DNA of 64,000 bases from Hypoxylon rubiginosum (lineage: Eukaryota > Ascomycota > Sordariomycetes > Xylariales > Hypoxylaceae), in the NCBI GenBank assembly GCA_902806565.1, contig CADCXA010000036.1, forward strand, positions 62,001-126,000, in the 5' to 3' direction. The position numbers and the translations under genes were made by a program. The notes under the pieces are model-generated. The model saw only the letters and a list, made by a program, of their open reading frames with translations, made no database searches and was not told the origin of the DNA. Shown one piece after another: positions 21,643 to 32,612 of the stretch (positions are counted from its first letter, which is position 1; each line of letters begins with the position of its first letter).

Positions 21643-23772
21643 TTATTATGGTTTACGTATACGTGGGTTAGGAAAGGAAATAAAAAAGGGACCTTTTGGC
21701 TCTTCGGGTCCTTGGGTCGTCGTTTGGGGGGGCTGTGGAAGATCCTCCTAGCGTCTGGTCCTGTGGTCCTGTTGTGTCCTGTTGTGTCCTGTGCGTCCGG
21801 TGTATGTGATTGACGAACAGCGGGCCGTTGTTTTCCTAGTACCTAGGTATCCTAGTATAATAGCGAATAATAATGGAAAATCGAAACGCCCAATTTCAGG
21901 TGGAGGGGATTGGAAGAAAAAAAAAGATGTTTTTCTTTCGCACAGATTCTCAGATGGCCCAAACACGGAATAGCGACTGGGTAAGGTTGTTCTGAAAGGG
22001 ACCTCAGAGCATTCACAGTGGGGGGGAGCACTTTGGGGGGTTTGCCGTTCCTCGACGTCTTATGTTGTCAAGACGCGATGCGGAGTCGGCTGATCAAGTT
22101 TGATTGACCTTGCAAGTTGCAACGGGAATCTAGGCCAGGCTAGGCGTGGACCCAAGCAAATTGCTTGCATTAACCTTGACCTTCTTGTTCACGTAGGTAG
22201 CAGGGCAGTTGGAGTCGGGTTAGGATTGGAGTTTGATATCTTAAGACGAACAAGAAAGAAGAAAAAAAGGTAGAAGAGTAGAAAAGAAGAAGAAACGGAA
22301 TGATCAAGAATAGGAGGAAATAAACACGGACTCAAACGAAGACAAAAAAGTATCGTACAGTACGAGAGTTGAGAAAAACAAAAACAAGAATTAAGAAGCA
22401 GAAACAGGAACAGAAACAGGAGAGAAAATCAGCTCGAAGTCAATTCAATCCGACCGGAAAACTGGCAAGCCTTCAACTTGTTGATAAACGATAAACTACA
22501 TATGTACTAAGAGCAGAGCTGACGACATTTGTCTGTCTTAGCCTTTAGGTGCTAATTTATTTAAGGTATTAAGGTACAGTAGTACCATAATATCTACGTA
22601 GGTACATCTTTAGTTGCATGTGGCAGTTTGCAATGCTGACACGGGATATAGAATTTAGAAACAATCTTCATGCCGGTCGACTAAGGAGTGCTGACCTCAG
22701 GGATCCGTTGCTGGATGGCTGCTTGGATGGCTGCAACGGGCATGCACATAAACATGTACAAGTATCTAACGTCCTGTCTGTCTGTCTCTGAACTTGCGTC
22801 CCCGTATCCCGTATCAGCTAAGATGTACATAAGCGTAACGTGCCAACGGCCATTGTACGATACCCCTAAAAGTTCCCTATTGTCCCCTACCACAATTCAA
22901 GATCCCGTCTGCGTTCGGTACGTCATAAGGGCCTCGCCTAGCATTCCGCCGTCGAATGGGAGGCATGCGATAAATATAACCAATATCCCATTCGTATGTA
23001 AGCCCGCATGATTTCGTCGTAGCTTACCTACATAGGATACAAGATTCAAAAAAGGAGCCAAACTCCAGTGTAATGTGTAATGCCAATGCCAGTGCCAGAA
23101 AAGCAGGAGAAGAGAAGAAGAAGAAGAAGAAGAAGAAGAAGCGGGGAAAAAAACTAAAGTACATATCTATAAATTGCCAATAGCGGAGTTCTAAAAATGC
23201 AGGCGGCGTCAGCTAAAAGTTACCATGTCTCGATCCGTCTCTACTAGGTTGGCAATATCCGTTCCGGACAGGTTAATAAGGCTAGGGCTCCCCGAGGGTT
23301 CGGAGAGGTGGATGCCACTGGATCTGCATAGGTAGTACGACGTACAACATACAGACAGCATTAGCAGCTTTCCAACGGACATTGCGTACCGACGGAAGAG
23401 TATAGTAGGTCTGGGCATGAAACATCACCCACTCCAGGCCCACTAGCTAGAATATATGCTCATTGGACCTATAGAAAACTCATTAGAATGACACCGGATT
23501 TCATGGATCCAGAGTAGATTTACCATGTCTCTGAATTAAGCGTAGGTAGCTACCTATCTGAGCAGAGCCTTCGCAATATCAACTAAACTACCCGAACAAT
23601 CAATTGCTTGATTCTGAATCTCCCCGACCGTGCATATCAAGTGCCAATCAAAGCTGTGGCCAAATATTATAAGCTGCCGTAACGCCAATACCGCCCGCCT
23701 TGCCGTGAAACCGTTGAACGACGAAACCAGAGGCCATGCCGAGACCATAGCTGAGGAATTATGGAAGCTGCC
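21643..23772. other. 2.1-kb intergenic region, purine-rich in part
   Basis: Upstream of the Dma1-like gene and downstream of Pob3. 22240-22440 is strongly purine-rich on the plus strand, hence pyrimidine-rich on the sense strand of the Dma1-like gene, as is common in fungal promoters and leaders. Contains a TGTGTCCTGT-type tandem (about 21761-21792), the palindrome TACCTAGGTA at 21840-21849 and a GAA run at 23108-23141. No credible gene. Confidence 0.45.
23108..23141. repeat. (GAA)n microsatellite
   Basis: About ten GAA/AAG units, with a slight interruption at the start. Confidence 0.9.
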
Positions 23773-25655
23773 CTATTTTCCCGTCTTCTGTTTCTTGGTC
23801 TTGGGTCTTGCTTCCTCTTCCTCATCTACATCCATATCTTCACCCCGGCCGACGTTCGCTCCGCCGTCTACATCACTCTCTCCGCTTCCCGAGCCTGATG
23901 ACTCGTGGGCCGAATCGTACTCCTCGGCAACATCACTCTCGCTTTCCGCCTGGAAATCGTCATCCACGCTCTCCTCATCCTCGTCGGCCGAACCACGGTC
24001 TGCTCTCGCACCGACCACTTCCTCTTCCGACTCAGCCATCGCTTCCTCGCGAAGGGCGGCGGCCAGCATGTTAGCATCTTCGTCGATCTCGTTCTTAACG
24101 CGCAAGCCTTTGAGCTTAAAGAAGCTTTCGAGCGCCTTCAGATCTTCTCTATTAATGTTGCTGAACTGGTGCGAGGGCCCGCCGCTCTTCATGTGGACTG
24201 CTATGTCAAAAGTCGACAAAGCCGATACCGCGCCGCTAACACGGGAGAAGACGATAGAGGACGTCTGGTCGTATGACACGTACGTTGCAGGCTTCGGCAC
24301 AAACATGAAGGCCTTCTCGAGGCAGTAGAGAAATCCTTCCGCCGCCTTAATCGAGCACTTGATGCCGAACTGATTCCTGTGCGTCATAAAATCCTTGGCA
24401 GGAGATGTGATCTTCTTGTTGGCGAGGCCCTTGAAGATGTACGTAACCACCTGATGCAGAGGTTGTTCGTAGTGGGACTGTAATCTTTCCTTATACTGAT
24501 CGTTCAACTGCTCCTCGGTGAGGTTGAGGTCGATCGTTACCTCCTCATCCTTCTTTGCTTGCATGACGATGAATGGGTACCTCGTCTGTCCCTGGCGGAG
24601 AGGTGGATCTAAGCCGATGCACAGCATGAAATGTAGGTCGTCCGGCTTTGGTAGCACCATAAACTTCTTGATGTGGTCGTACTGAATCTTGTAGTCGTAA
24701 GTCTTACCGCGGAGTCGGAACGAGGCTTCGTACATGTCGATATCGAAACGACCACTGCAGACGAGTGAGTAAAGAGTACAACGCGAATAAGGACTGAAAC
24801 AAACCGTGGCGTAAGGTGCAGGACTTCCAAGAAAGTGGCGATTGCATCACCTGCTGTCTCCCCGATTTCGGCTTTATCGATGAGGGTCTCATAAAATAGA
24901 GTAGCAGCATTCTTCTCCTCCTCGCCACCGCTTCCTGCTTCCTCTCCCTCGGTTTCCTTGCGAGTCGTAGTACCGGGAATGTAGAATCGCATCTCGACGA
25001 TCTGATCCTTGCCTGCACCAGTCTTCTTGCCTCGGCCTCGTGCACCGCCTAGGTGTCCGTTGGTGCCCGTATCATCTTCGTTCGAATTGGCGAACTCGAC
25101 GGCTACTTCGTTGCGACCGGCCAGATTGGTGTTGGTAATCTCGGAGTAGGGGATCTCGAATGAAGGCTTGTTCTGGACGTTGAAAACCAGCTCGGCCTTG
25201 CTGAACTCCGTCTTTCCCCAATTCCAACCTCGTAGCGCATGCTCCTTGGGGTCCAGGTTTATGCTATACCAGTTCTTGAAGATCTTGCTCAAGCGTTCTA
25301 GATCCTGTGATGATGAAGTTGTTTAGCTGCGAAAAACATGGTACCAAAATGTTGTCCCCCTCACCTCCTGTTGGAAACCATCAAGGTGGACGAGCTCGGA
25401 AGATCTCTTGAGAATCTTGACTTCGTAGCCTTTCGCGGCGCGACTCCACTGCGCAGTCGCAATATCACCACGATCGAGAGTGAATGTGTTGCCGCCCGCC
25501 GAGGGTTTCCAGCCAAGTCCATTCTCGGCGAATCTGCACTTCCCCGACTCCTTGGAAAGGTCGAGGAAAATGTTATCGAAGTTTTCACTGTTGACCGTCT
25601 TATTAGTAAACGTGATTGTAGGGACAGCGCGATGCTTTACTTACAAAGCCGACAT
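23773..25655 (-). CDS. POB3: FACT complex subunit Pob3 (SSRP1 family)
   Basis: Histone chaperone subunit that, with Spt16 and an HMG protein, reorganises nucleosomes during transcription and replication in the nucleus. Model: exons 25655-25645 (11 nt), 25587-25365, 25304-24805 and 24754-23773; introns 57, 60 and 50 bp; 571 aa, all in phase. The N-terminal PH-like dimerisation domain (1-~100) has 'ENFDNIFLDLSKESGKCRF' and the 'DGFQQEDLERLSKIFKNWY' join. The SSRP1/Pob3 middle region has 'GRFDIDMYEASFRLRGKTYD' and 'LPKPDDLHFMLCIGLDPPLR'. The second PH domain covers 'GIKCSIKAAEGFLYCLEKAF' and 'FSNINREDLKALESFFKLKG'. The C-terminal ~90 residues are highly acidic and end in the basic KTKKQKTGK. As in other fungi there is no fused HMG box. 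It shares a 528-bp divergent promoter with coronin. Confidence 0.95.
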
Positions 25656-26183
25656 CGTGGTGACGATATGGGCGGATTAAGATGAACCGAGTAAGATGAT
25701 AGGAAAGGAAAGGAATGGGAAGGGAGGTGAAGCAATAAAATATTGCTCGAGGAAAAGTTCCGGTTCAGAAAGCGCAACCGCGTCAACGCGCTAAAGCTAG
25801 AACCTTGGAAGCTTTTGGCGTAAATTGAAGCTTGGGGAACACGTGATTTTAACTATGGGGGGCTGGTGGGCGAGACAGCTGAATCGGGCTGATCGGGTCC
25901 ACTGTGATCACCTGCAATGACAGGCCAGGCGGGCTAGGTGGGTACGTAGTACATAGATACAACAGCTTTAGCTCCAAGTTTCAAAGTCCTTGGTTGAATC
26001 AGCCCTCTAAAACAAAGTACCTTTACCTCCTCTACCGTCACCTTTGCACCTTAATATTTTTTACTACTTCGTCCCCTCTTATCACCAAGTTCCTTCTAGA
26101 GATCCTTCTCTCCTCGTCGTGCTGTATGCTCGCTGACTGAATATCCATTTTCTATCTTGTTTCCTACCGTCCCTCGGCCAATT
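25656..26183. promoter_or_regulatory. Divergent promoter between Pob3 and coronin genes
   Basis: 528 bp between the two start codons. Nothing coding is visible. Pyrimidine-rich tracts precede the coronin ATG, as in many fungal leaders. Confidence 0.5.
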
Positions 26184-28346
26184 ATGTCTGGTCGCTTCGT
26201 TCGAGCGTCCAAATACCGTGCGTCTTCCACTTCCCTCTTCGCCTCGAGATGATGCGATTGCGACGACCCGACTAACCTAGAACCAAGGACATGTGTTCGG
26301 CAAATCTACTCGAAAAGAATTCTGCTACGATAATCTACGTATAAGTCGAAATGCTTGGGATACCAACCTGGTCAAGGTCTGACCCCTTTCCTCCGTCCTG
26401 CATGGCCTACATAGTAAGCCAGGGGCTGACAACTTTGGTCGCAACAGGCCAATCCAGAGTATCTCTCGGTCAATTGGGAGGCCAGCGGTGGAGGTGCCTT
26501 CGCCGTCATCCCCCTAGATGAAAGGGGCAAGGTTCCCGACGTCATTCCTCTATTCCGTGGCCACACTGCCGCCGTTCTCGATACCGACTGGTGCGCACGC
26601 GACCCCTGGACTAACTAACTCCTATTCCCCAAGACCGTAGCCTAATCTCGTACTCAAGGAACCCTTTTAACGACCGAATAATTGCATCCGCTTCCGAAGA
26701 TGGCAAGGTCATGTTATGGCAGGTGCCTGAAGACTTTACTCTCCTGACGGACGCCGAGGAACCCCCCGACGTATCTCCTGTCGCCAAACTGACCGGCCAT
26801 TCGAGGAAGGTCGGCCAGGTCTTGTTCAACCCCGCTGCCGAGAACATACTGGCTTCTGCATCTGGAGATCTCTCAATCAAGCTATGGGATGTTAGTGCCG
26901 GCTCTTCCGTTCATACTCTGAGGCACCCCGACATTGTGCAGAGTCTGTCCTGGAACGCCAGTGGCTCGATGCTGGTTACGACATCGAGAGACAAGAAGCT
27001 CCGCGTATGGGATGCACGACAAGAGCGGCCTGCACATGAAGGCCCAGGCCACGAGGGAGCCAAGAACAGCCGGACAGTCTGGCTGGGGGAGCATAACAGA
27101 TTTGCCACTACCGGCTTCTCGAAAATGAGTGACCGTCAGCTTGCTCTTTGGGAGCCTGGCAACAACACACCTATTGGTGGATTCAAGACGCTCGATAGTA
27201 TCTCTGGTGTTTGCATGCCTTTCTGGGGTAAGTTAGCCACCGTTACATCTATCTGGCAGAGCTAACTTGGGCCTAGACGACGGTTGCAATTGCTTATACC
27301 TCGCTGGAAAAGGGTACGTTCAGTTATCATCCTTGGCATAACCCACGGTATAAGTGTCTAATTCATCATGTTAGTGACGGCAACATCCGCTACTTCGAAT
27401 ACGAGAATGATAAATTCGAATTCCTCTCGGAGTACAAGTCCGTCGATCCCCAGAGAGGTATTGCGTTTGTTCCTAAGCGAGGAGTCAACGTGAGTTATGT
27501 TCCGTGTTTAGAACTGCGACTTTCGCAACTGACATACGATAGGTCCATGAAAATGAGGTTATGAGGGCGTACAAGACTGTCAACGATGCATACATTGAGC
27601 CAATCTCTTTCACTGTGCCTCGACGAGCTGAGACGTTCCAATCGGATATCTATCCGCCAGCTTCTGGCATCAAACCTGGTGTGACTGCTGGCGAGTGGCT
27701 TTCGGGTAAGACTGACCTACCGCCGAAGATTGACTTTGAGAGTATCTATGAAGGCAGTGCACCGGTTGAAGTCCCAGCCGACTACAAGCCTCCTGCCCCC
27801 ACACCGGCTCCAGCTCCTGTATCCAAGCCTGCGCCACAGAAAGAGCCGGAGCCCGCGCCAGCACCAGCTGTGCGCTCTCCGCCTCCCACGTTGAAAGAGC
27901 AGAATCGCTCCATGGCCGCGATAGCTTCGAAGTACGATGATAACGATGAGAGCGACGACGACGAGACCTCAAGCTTCGAAGAGATTTCAAAGCCGCCTCA
28001 GCGTAGCTCGATCCCCGCGAGATCTGAGCCGAAATCCCCGACAAAGACTACATCTGCGGCGGCACCAAAAGCAGCAGCCCAGATCAGATCGCCTACTTAC
28101 GCACCTACTCCGACTGCCGCAACCCCTACGTCAACCCCGTTAAACAGCGCGGGCGTCGAGTCAAGCTTAGTTGAGATCAAAAAGATACTAGAGATGCAGA
28201 CGACGATGATTAGCGTGCAAGGCCAGCAGATTAGTCACTTAACCGACGAAGTCGACAGTCTTAAGAAGAGGGTGGGGTCGGGAACACAGGACCAGAGCGA
28301 ACGTATTCGACAACTAGAGCTCGAGCTGGAGGAGCTCAGGTCATGA
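26184..28346 (+). CDS. Coronin (actin-binding WD40 protein, Crn1 family)
   Basis: Cortical actin-patch protein that bundles F-actin and regulates Arp2/3. Seven-exon model: 26184-26217, 26288-26376, 26448-26590, 26659-27227, 27277-27313, 27375-27489 and 27543-28346; 596 aa with every join in phase. The N-terminus MSGRFVRASKYRHVFGKSTR is the diagnostic coronin start. WD40 repeats follow, e.g. 'IIASASEDGKVMLWQVPE', 'ILASASGDLSIKLWDV' and 'MLVTTSRDKKLRVWDARQ', then the coronin-specific 'DGNIRYFEYENDKFEF' and the C-terminal extension 'SFTVPRRAETFQSDIYPPA'. Residues ~420-520 form a Pro/Ala/Glu/Ser linker. The last ~50 residues form a trimerising coiled coil (LVEIKKILEMQ, then LTDEVDSLKKRV, then IRQLELELEEL). 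It converges with HIS6. Confidence 0.95.
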
Positions 28347-28761
28347 TGGGGAGGTGCCAAATCTTTGTAGTAATACATGCCGAGGCAGGATAGAAGAGGG
28401 GACGGTCGGAGGTTGAGAAGCAGTTGATGGATAACGACTTTTAACGAAAACTTGTACGTAACAGTCAGTCGGGAACATATGTTATCCCCTAGAGGCTCAC
28501 TTGCGGTCCTGATTTATCTCCTGGCGAGCCACGTCTGCATTTTTAAATATACGTGTATAACTGAGGCTTTCTCGAGGATACCTATGTTAGGTATGTACCG
28601 TACTCTCTAAATGTTCTAGGTGTAAATCTTATGATTTTTTCCCGCCTACACCCCCTTTCCCCCTTGATTTCCGTGGTGAGCTTTAACTCCCACTACAGTA
28701 CGTGGTTGGTTAATTCTGAAGGTTTTTATGTCCGCTAAAAGGAGGTGACCATCTCCCGCCA
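28347..28761. other. Convergent 3' region between coronin and HIS6
   Basis: 415 bp between convergent stops. No ORF or repeat family is visible. Confidence 0.5.
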
Positions 28762-29787
28762 CTAACCCCCTTGCCTAGCATTCCACGCGACGCAGTCATC
28801 GAACCCGACGCCGGTGCCGCCGAAGCAGTCCAGGGCGCTCCCGATGGTGAGGTCCAGGGCGCCCCGGCTCAGCCGCTTCACCAGCTCGAGGTCGTCGAGG
28901 TCCCTACCGCCGCCGGCGTACGTCACGGGTATGCGGCACCACCGGGCCAGGCTCTCGACGAGCCGCTCGTCGATCCCCTTCTGCAGGCCCTCGTTGTCGG
29001 CGGCGTGGATGAGGAACTCGGAGCAGTAGGGCTCTAGGGATTTTATAGACTCTGCGGAAGCGAGCGGGCTATGGTTAATATATAATGAAAAAAACCAGAG
29101 TGGGTAGTTAAGCTACCTTTTTTGTTGAATAGGGGGGACAGGGGTTAGAGGGAATTGGGGGGGGTATCTGGGTATGTATAATAAATATATATACCTTGGT
29201 TCACCTCCATGTCCGTGATCGTCTGCCACTTGTTCATGGCCACGAACCACCTGTTGTCGCCGCGCCGCCGACAGCTGAGGTCGATGACGAGACGGTCCTT
29301 CTGCCCGCCGAGCGCGGCCAGCACGGCGTCTAGGCGCTCCTGGCTGAACTTGCCTCCCGGGAACAGGAAGGACGTGATGATGACCTACTAGAATGTCTCA
29401 TCAGTAACGTCGCATGTGAAGTATATCATATGACATATGTCGTTAGACACTCTGCTTCCATAGTGAGACGAGAAACCGCCCACATACCTTACTCGCACCG
29501 CGCTCCATCCACGTCGCGGCGTTCTGGTCGCTGATGCCCCCTCCGACCTGGAGGTGGCCGGGCCACGCCGCCAGGGCCTCCGTCGCGGCGTCGTCGTTCC
29601 CGGGCCCCAGCATGATCACATGTGCGCCCTCGAGACCGTTATCCCGGTACAGACGGGCGAAGTGGCCCGCCGAGTGCTGGGAGACGTAGTTCGTCTTGAG
29701 CTCGGCGGTGGAGCTGTCGAGGGTTCCGCCTACGATCTGCTTGACCTGGCCTGCATGTAGGTCTATACACGGTCGGAACCGTGTCAT
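28762..29787 (-). CDS. HIS6: ProFAR isomerase, histidine biosynthesis (HIS6/HisA)
   Basis: 1-(5-phosphoribosyl)-5-[(5-phosphoribosylamino)methylideneamino]imidazole-4-carboxamide isomerase, the Amadori step of histidine biosynthesis; a cytosolic (beta/alpha)8 barrel. Model: exons 29787-29488, 29384-29195 and 29051-28762; introns 103 and 143 bp; 259 aa, the usual eukaryotic length. Motifs: '[19 protein letters not shown]' with the N-terminal catalytic Asp (residue 9), '[17 protein letters not shown]', '[12 protein letters not shown]', '[13 protein letters not shown]' with the second catalytic Asp (about 130), '[17 protein letters not shown]', '[16 protein letters not shown]' and a final phosphate-binding '[12 protein letters not shown]'. 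The substitution of Gly/Ala-rich phosphate loops is normal for fungal HIS6. It is divergent from the Faf1 gene across 333 bp. Confidence 0.94.
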
Positions 29788-30120
29788 TTTTTTATTTTTA
29801 TTTTTAAAACGGAGAGATTGATGTAAATAAAAAAAACTCCTTCATCAATATCTCGATAACGATAGCGGGGCAGCTTTCTTGCTTGTCGTTTCGCGAGGCT
29901 TATGGCGGGGTGGGCGTCTTAGCTTCAGGCTTCAGGGTGCTTAAACCAATTGCCAGCTCTGATTGGAGCTACGGGACAACAATTTTTCAAGACCCTGGAT
30001 CCACTGAAATTTTTGTGCTTCCCAACTTCAAACGTCAAATGTCAACAACCTTAACCGCACTTCAACTTCAACTTCAACCTTAGCGTCCGCATACCGAGCT
30101 ACGTCCCAAATCCCCGCGGT
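29788..30120. promoter_or_regulatory. Divergent promoter of HIS6 and the Faf1-like gene
   Basis: 333 bp. Contains a CCAAT-type box in each orientation (CCAAT near 29947, ATTGG near 29962) and ACTTCA direct repeats just before the Faf1-like ATG (about 30059-30080). I see no TGACTCA site for the cross-pathway regulator. Confidence 0.5.
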
Positions 30121-31080
30121 ATGGCCACGGTACTCGGAAAGCGCAAGACGCGCATACAGAAGGAAAAGGCCGAATCGGCAGTATCTCAAGAAGACGCCCA
30201 AGCGATATTCCGGCGGCACTTCGAAGCGCAGTTTGCACCGTTAGAACCCTCACATACCACCTCCAGAGCCGGAACAGGCAATGAGATAGAGGATCTACGT
30301 TCCGACTCGGAGGACGACGGCTCGAATGACTCCTGGGACGGCGTATCCGGCTCAGAGTCGGACTCGGACGCCAGCGACGCAGCAGCCGAGGTCGTCGAAG
30401 TGGTCACGCACACGGGCGCGCTCCCGACCCTCTCCAACGACCCGCTCGCCAAGCGCGAGAGCAAAGCGTACCTATCCTCGCGCATCCCCTCGTCTCTCCT
30501 CGACCCGTCATCCTCTACCACCACCACCGCCGCATCCGCAAAGTCTGCGAAATCCAAGGCCGCCGCCGACGAGGACGCGCCCTCGCTCCTAAAGAACGAC
30601 CTCGCGCTGCAGCGCCTGCTCTCCGAATCGCACTTGTTCGCGGGACCCGGCGGCGGCGGCGGCGGTGGCGAGAACGGCGGTAGTGGCAATAGCACCGAGC
30701 ACGTAGGTCGCAACCGGCATCTGGCGACGGACCTGCGGCTCGCGGCGCTCGGGTCCAAGGCCAGCATCTACAAGCAGGCCAAGATGCCCATGGCGCACCG
30801 CAAGGGCATCCACGCCGCGGCCGAGGCCCGCGAGTCCAGGCGCCGCCGCGAGGCCCGCGAGAACGGCATCGTGCTCGAGCGTCCTACCGCCGCCGCCACT
30901 GGTGGTGCTTCGAAGGGGATGACGAGAAGGAAGAGAGGAGGCGGAGACGTCGGCGCGCCGGCCGTGGGCAGGCTGCAGAACGGCATGCTGAAGCTGAGCC
31001 GTAAGGACATCGTCGAGATCCAGGGCGATGATAGTAGGAGATCAGGAGGCCGGGGTGATAGGAAGAAACGGCGCAGATGA
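30121..31080 (+). CDS. Faf1-like 40S ribosome assembly factor (C1orf131 family)
   Basis: Nucleolar protein of the Faf1 family; yeast Faf1 and human C1orf131 are components of the small-subunit processome. Single exon, 319 aa. Residues 1-50 hold 'EDAQAIFRRHFEAQFAPLE'; ~55-85 are an acidic Ser/Asp stretch; ~195-212 a Gly-rich low-complexity run encoded by GGC repeats. The conserved C-terminal block has 'SKASIYKQAKMPMAHRKGIH' (about 235-255), RRRREARENGIVLE, and near the end 'LQNGMLKLSRKDIVEIQG', closing with a basic RGDRKKRRR nuclear/nucleolar tail. These last motifs are the family signature. The divergent arrangement with HIS6 suggests a shared promoter but no shared pathway. Confidence 0.85.
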   Translation: MATVLGKRKTRIQKEKAESAVSQEDAQAIFRRHFEAQFAPLEPSHTTSRAGTGNEIEDLRSDSEDDGSNDSWDGVSGSESDSDASDAAAEVVEVVTHTGALPTLSNDPLAKRESKAYLSSRIPSSLLDPSSSTTTTAASAKSAKSKAAADEDAPSLLKNDLALQRLLSESHLFAGPGGGGGGGENGGSGNSTEHVGRNRHLATDLRLAALGSKASIYKQAKMPMAHRKGIHAAAEARESRRRREARENGIVLERPTAAATGGASKGMTRRKRGGGDVGAPAVGRLQNGMLKLSRKDIVEIQGDDSRRSGGRGDRKKRRR

Positions 31081-32612
31081 GGGGGTACGGCAAGCGGTCT
31101 CCTTTCGATATCGCGTGGATTTGACCCGATCGGTTAGGCCTCATATGATACTACGATTATGACCGGCGTGGGATATAGCCCCGGACACCCTGCGGCAACG
31201 GGCCCAGCCTCAGGGGTCCCGTTATTCCACGACCGGAATCTCCACAACGAGGCAGAGGGCAAGAAATGGCGCGAAGCAGTGTTCTCACCTAAGGCTTACA
31301 GACTCACCGTCAGCATATCCAAGTCCTCCCAAGGGTCCTAAAGCGCTACTGCTAGAGCATGTGGCTCGATAGATACAGAAATAGCGCCCTCCCCGAGGAG
31401 CCGAGGAATCCGGGACTTACGAGGCCTACCTGTTTTTTTTAACAGGTACCACCAGCCCCCCCTAGACTCGAAATAGCAGATTACTGTCCAGACGGACTAC
31501 CGCCTCGGTTTACTTTGATCGTTAGCGATCGTAGGGACCGCCATCCTTTAGGAAAGAGGCCGGCAGGGGTAAAACATGGTGTGTACAGGACCAATCCACA
31601 GTACGAGATACGCATTTCCAAGGCGAAGTGCAAAAGAGATGTGGTCGTCGAGGCCTACGTTCTCACACCCTCATAGTCCCGAAAAAAGGGCCGTCGTTTC
31701 GAAAATAAACACAGGCACGGCTCTAGCCAGAGTGCGATATATATACAGCGAGCGAGAGCAGGATATTACATCGCCGTCTGAGAAACTCAGGTGTATGACT
31801 ACAAAGGTAGATAGTGGTAAACCACGAGAACTAAGATAAAATATCTCATTTCCTCGAAAATATGCCCCGTCGGTGCCTATTTGAATATTTCTACCGCGTG
31901 TGGCTGGCATAGCTAATGCGTCCTTTTAATTACATTTCTACTCAACCCATGCGCATTTCTATTTAGTCTAAAGACTTCCATCACTTATTAAAGACGCCGA
32001 GAAGTATACAACAAGTTCGTATTGTCAAGACAATTAGTTAAGCATAATCAATATTTAATTGAACTTCATGTTTGTACGACCGCGTCTTTCAATCCTCTAG
32101 ACAAGGTCTACTACACGTTGGCCATCCACCGGTAAAAACCCTGGTATCATCACCCCATAGCTCCCCCTACAACCGCCTGCCACAATAGTAGGTGACAAAG
32201 AGAAAGAAAATCGAATATATATACAAATACACGAGAGGCTGCCTCTTCGGCCTTCGTTCGCTCCGTCCATCATGCTCGATACTCCCTTCGAGTCTTCGGC
32301 ATGAAGCGACTGGCCTCGCCCATCAGCTACCGGCCGCCCGTCTATCAGATGTCTCGCGAATTTTTTTTGAAAACCTTCGTGCCACGAAAAATGAGACCCA
32401 TAAGCCCTATAACGTGTGTAGTGTCGAACGTACGACTCTAGCTCCACAGTTCAAACGACAAAAAAAATTGAAGAAAAGAAAGAAGTGAAGTCCCAATTCT
32501 AGCCACAGTAACCATGTGTAAAATCAACCCGCTTAACCCAAGTGAACCAGCTGTTTGGAACAGATAATCGTATCCCATCATAATGAAACGCATAATCACA
32601 ACAGGACGCGAT
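31081..32612. other. 1.5-kb convergent intergenic region
   Basis: Between the Faf1-like stop and the STE12 stop, which converge. No credible coding frame; the 3' UTRs of both genes presumably lie here. Confidence 0.45.
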
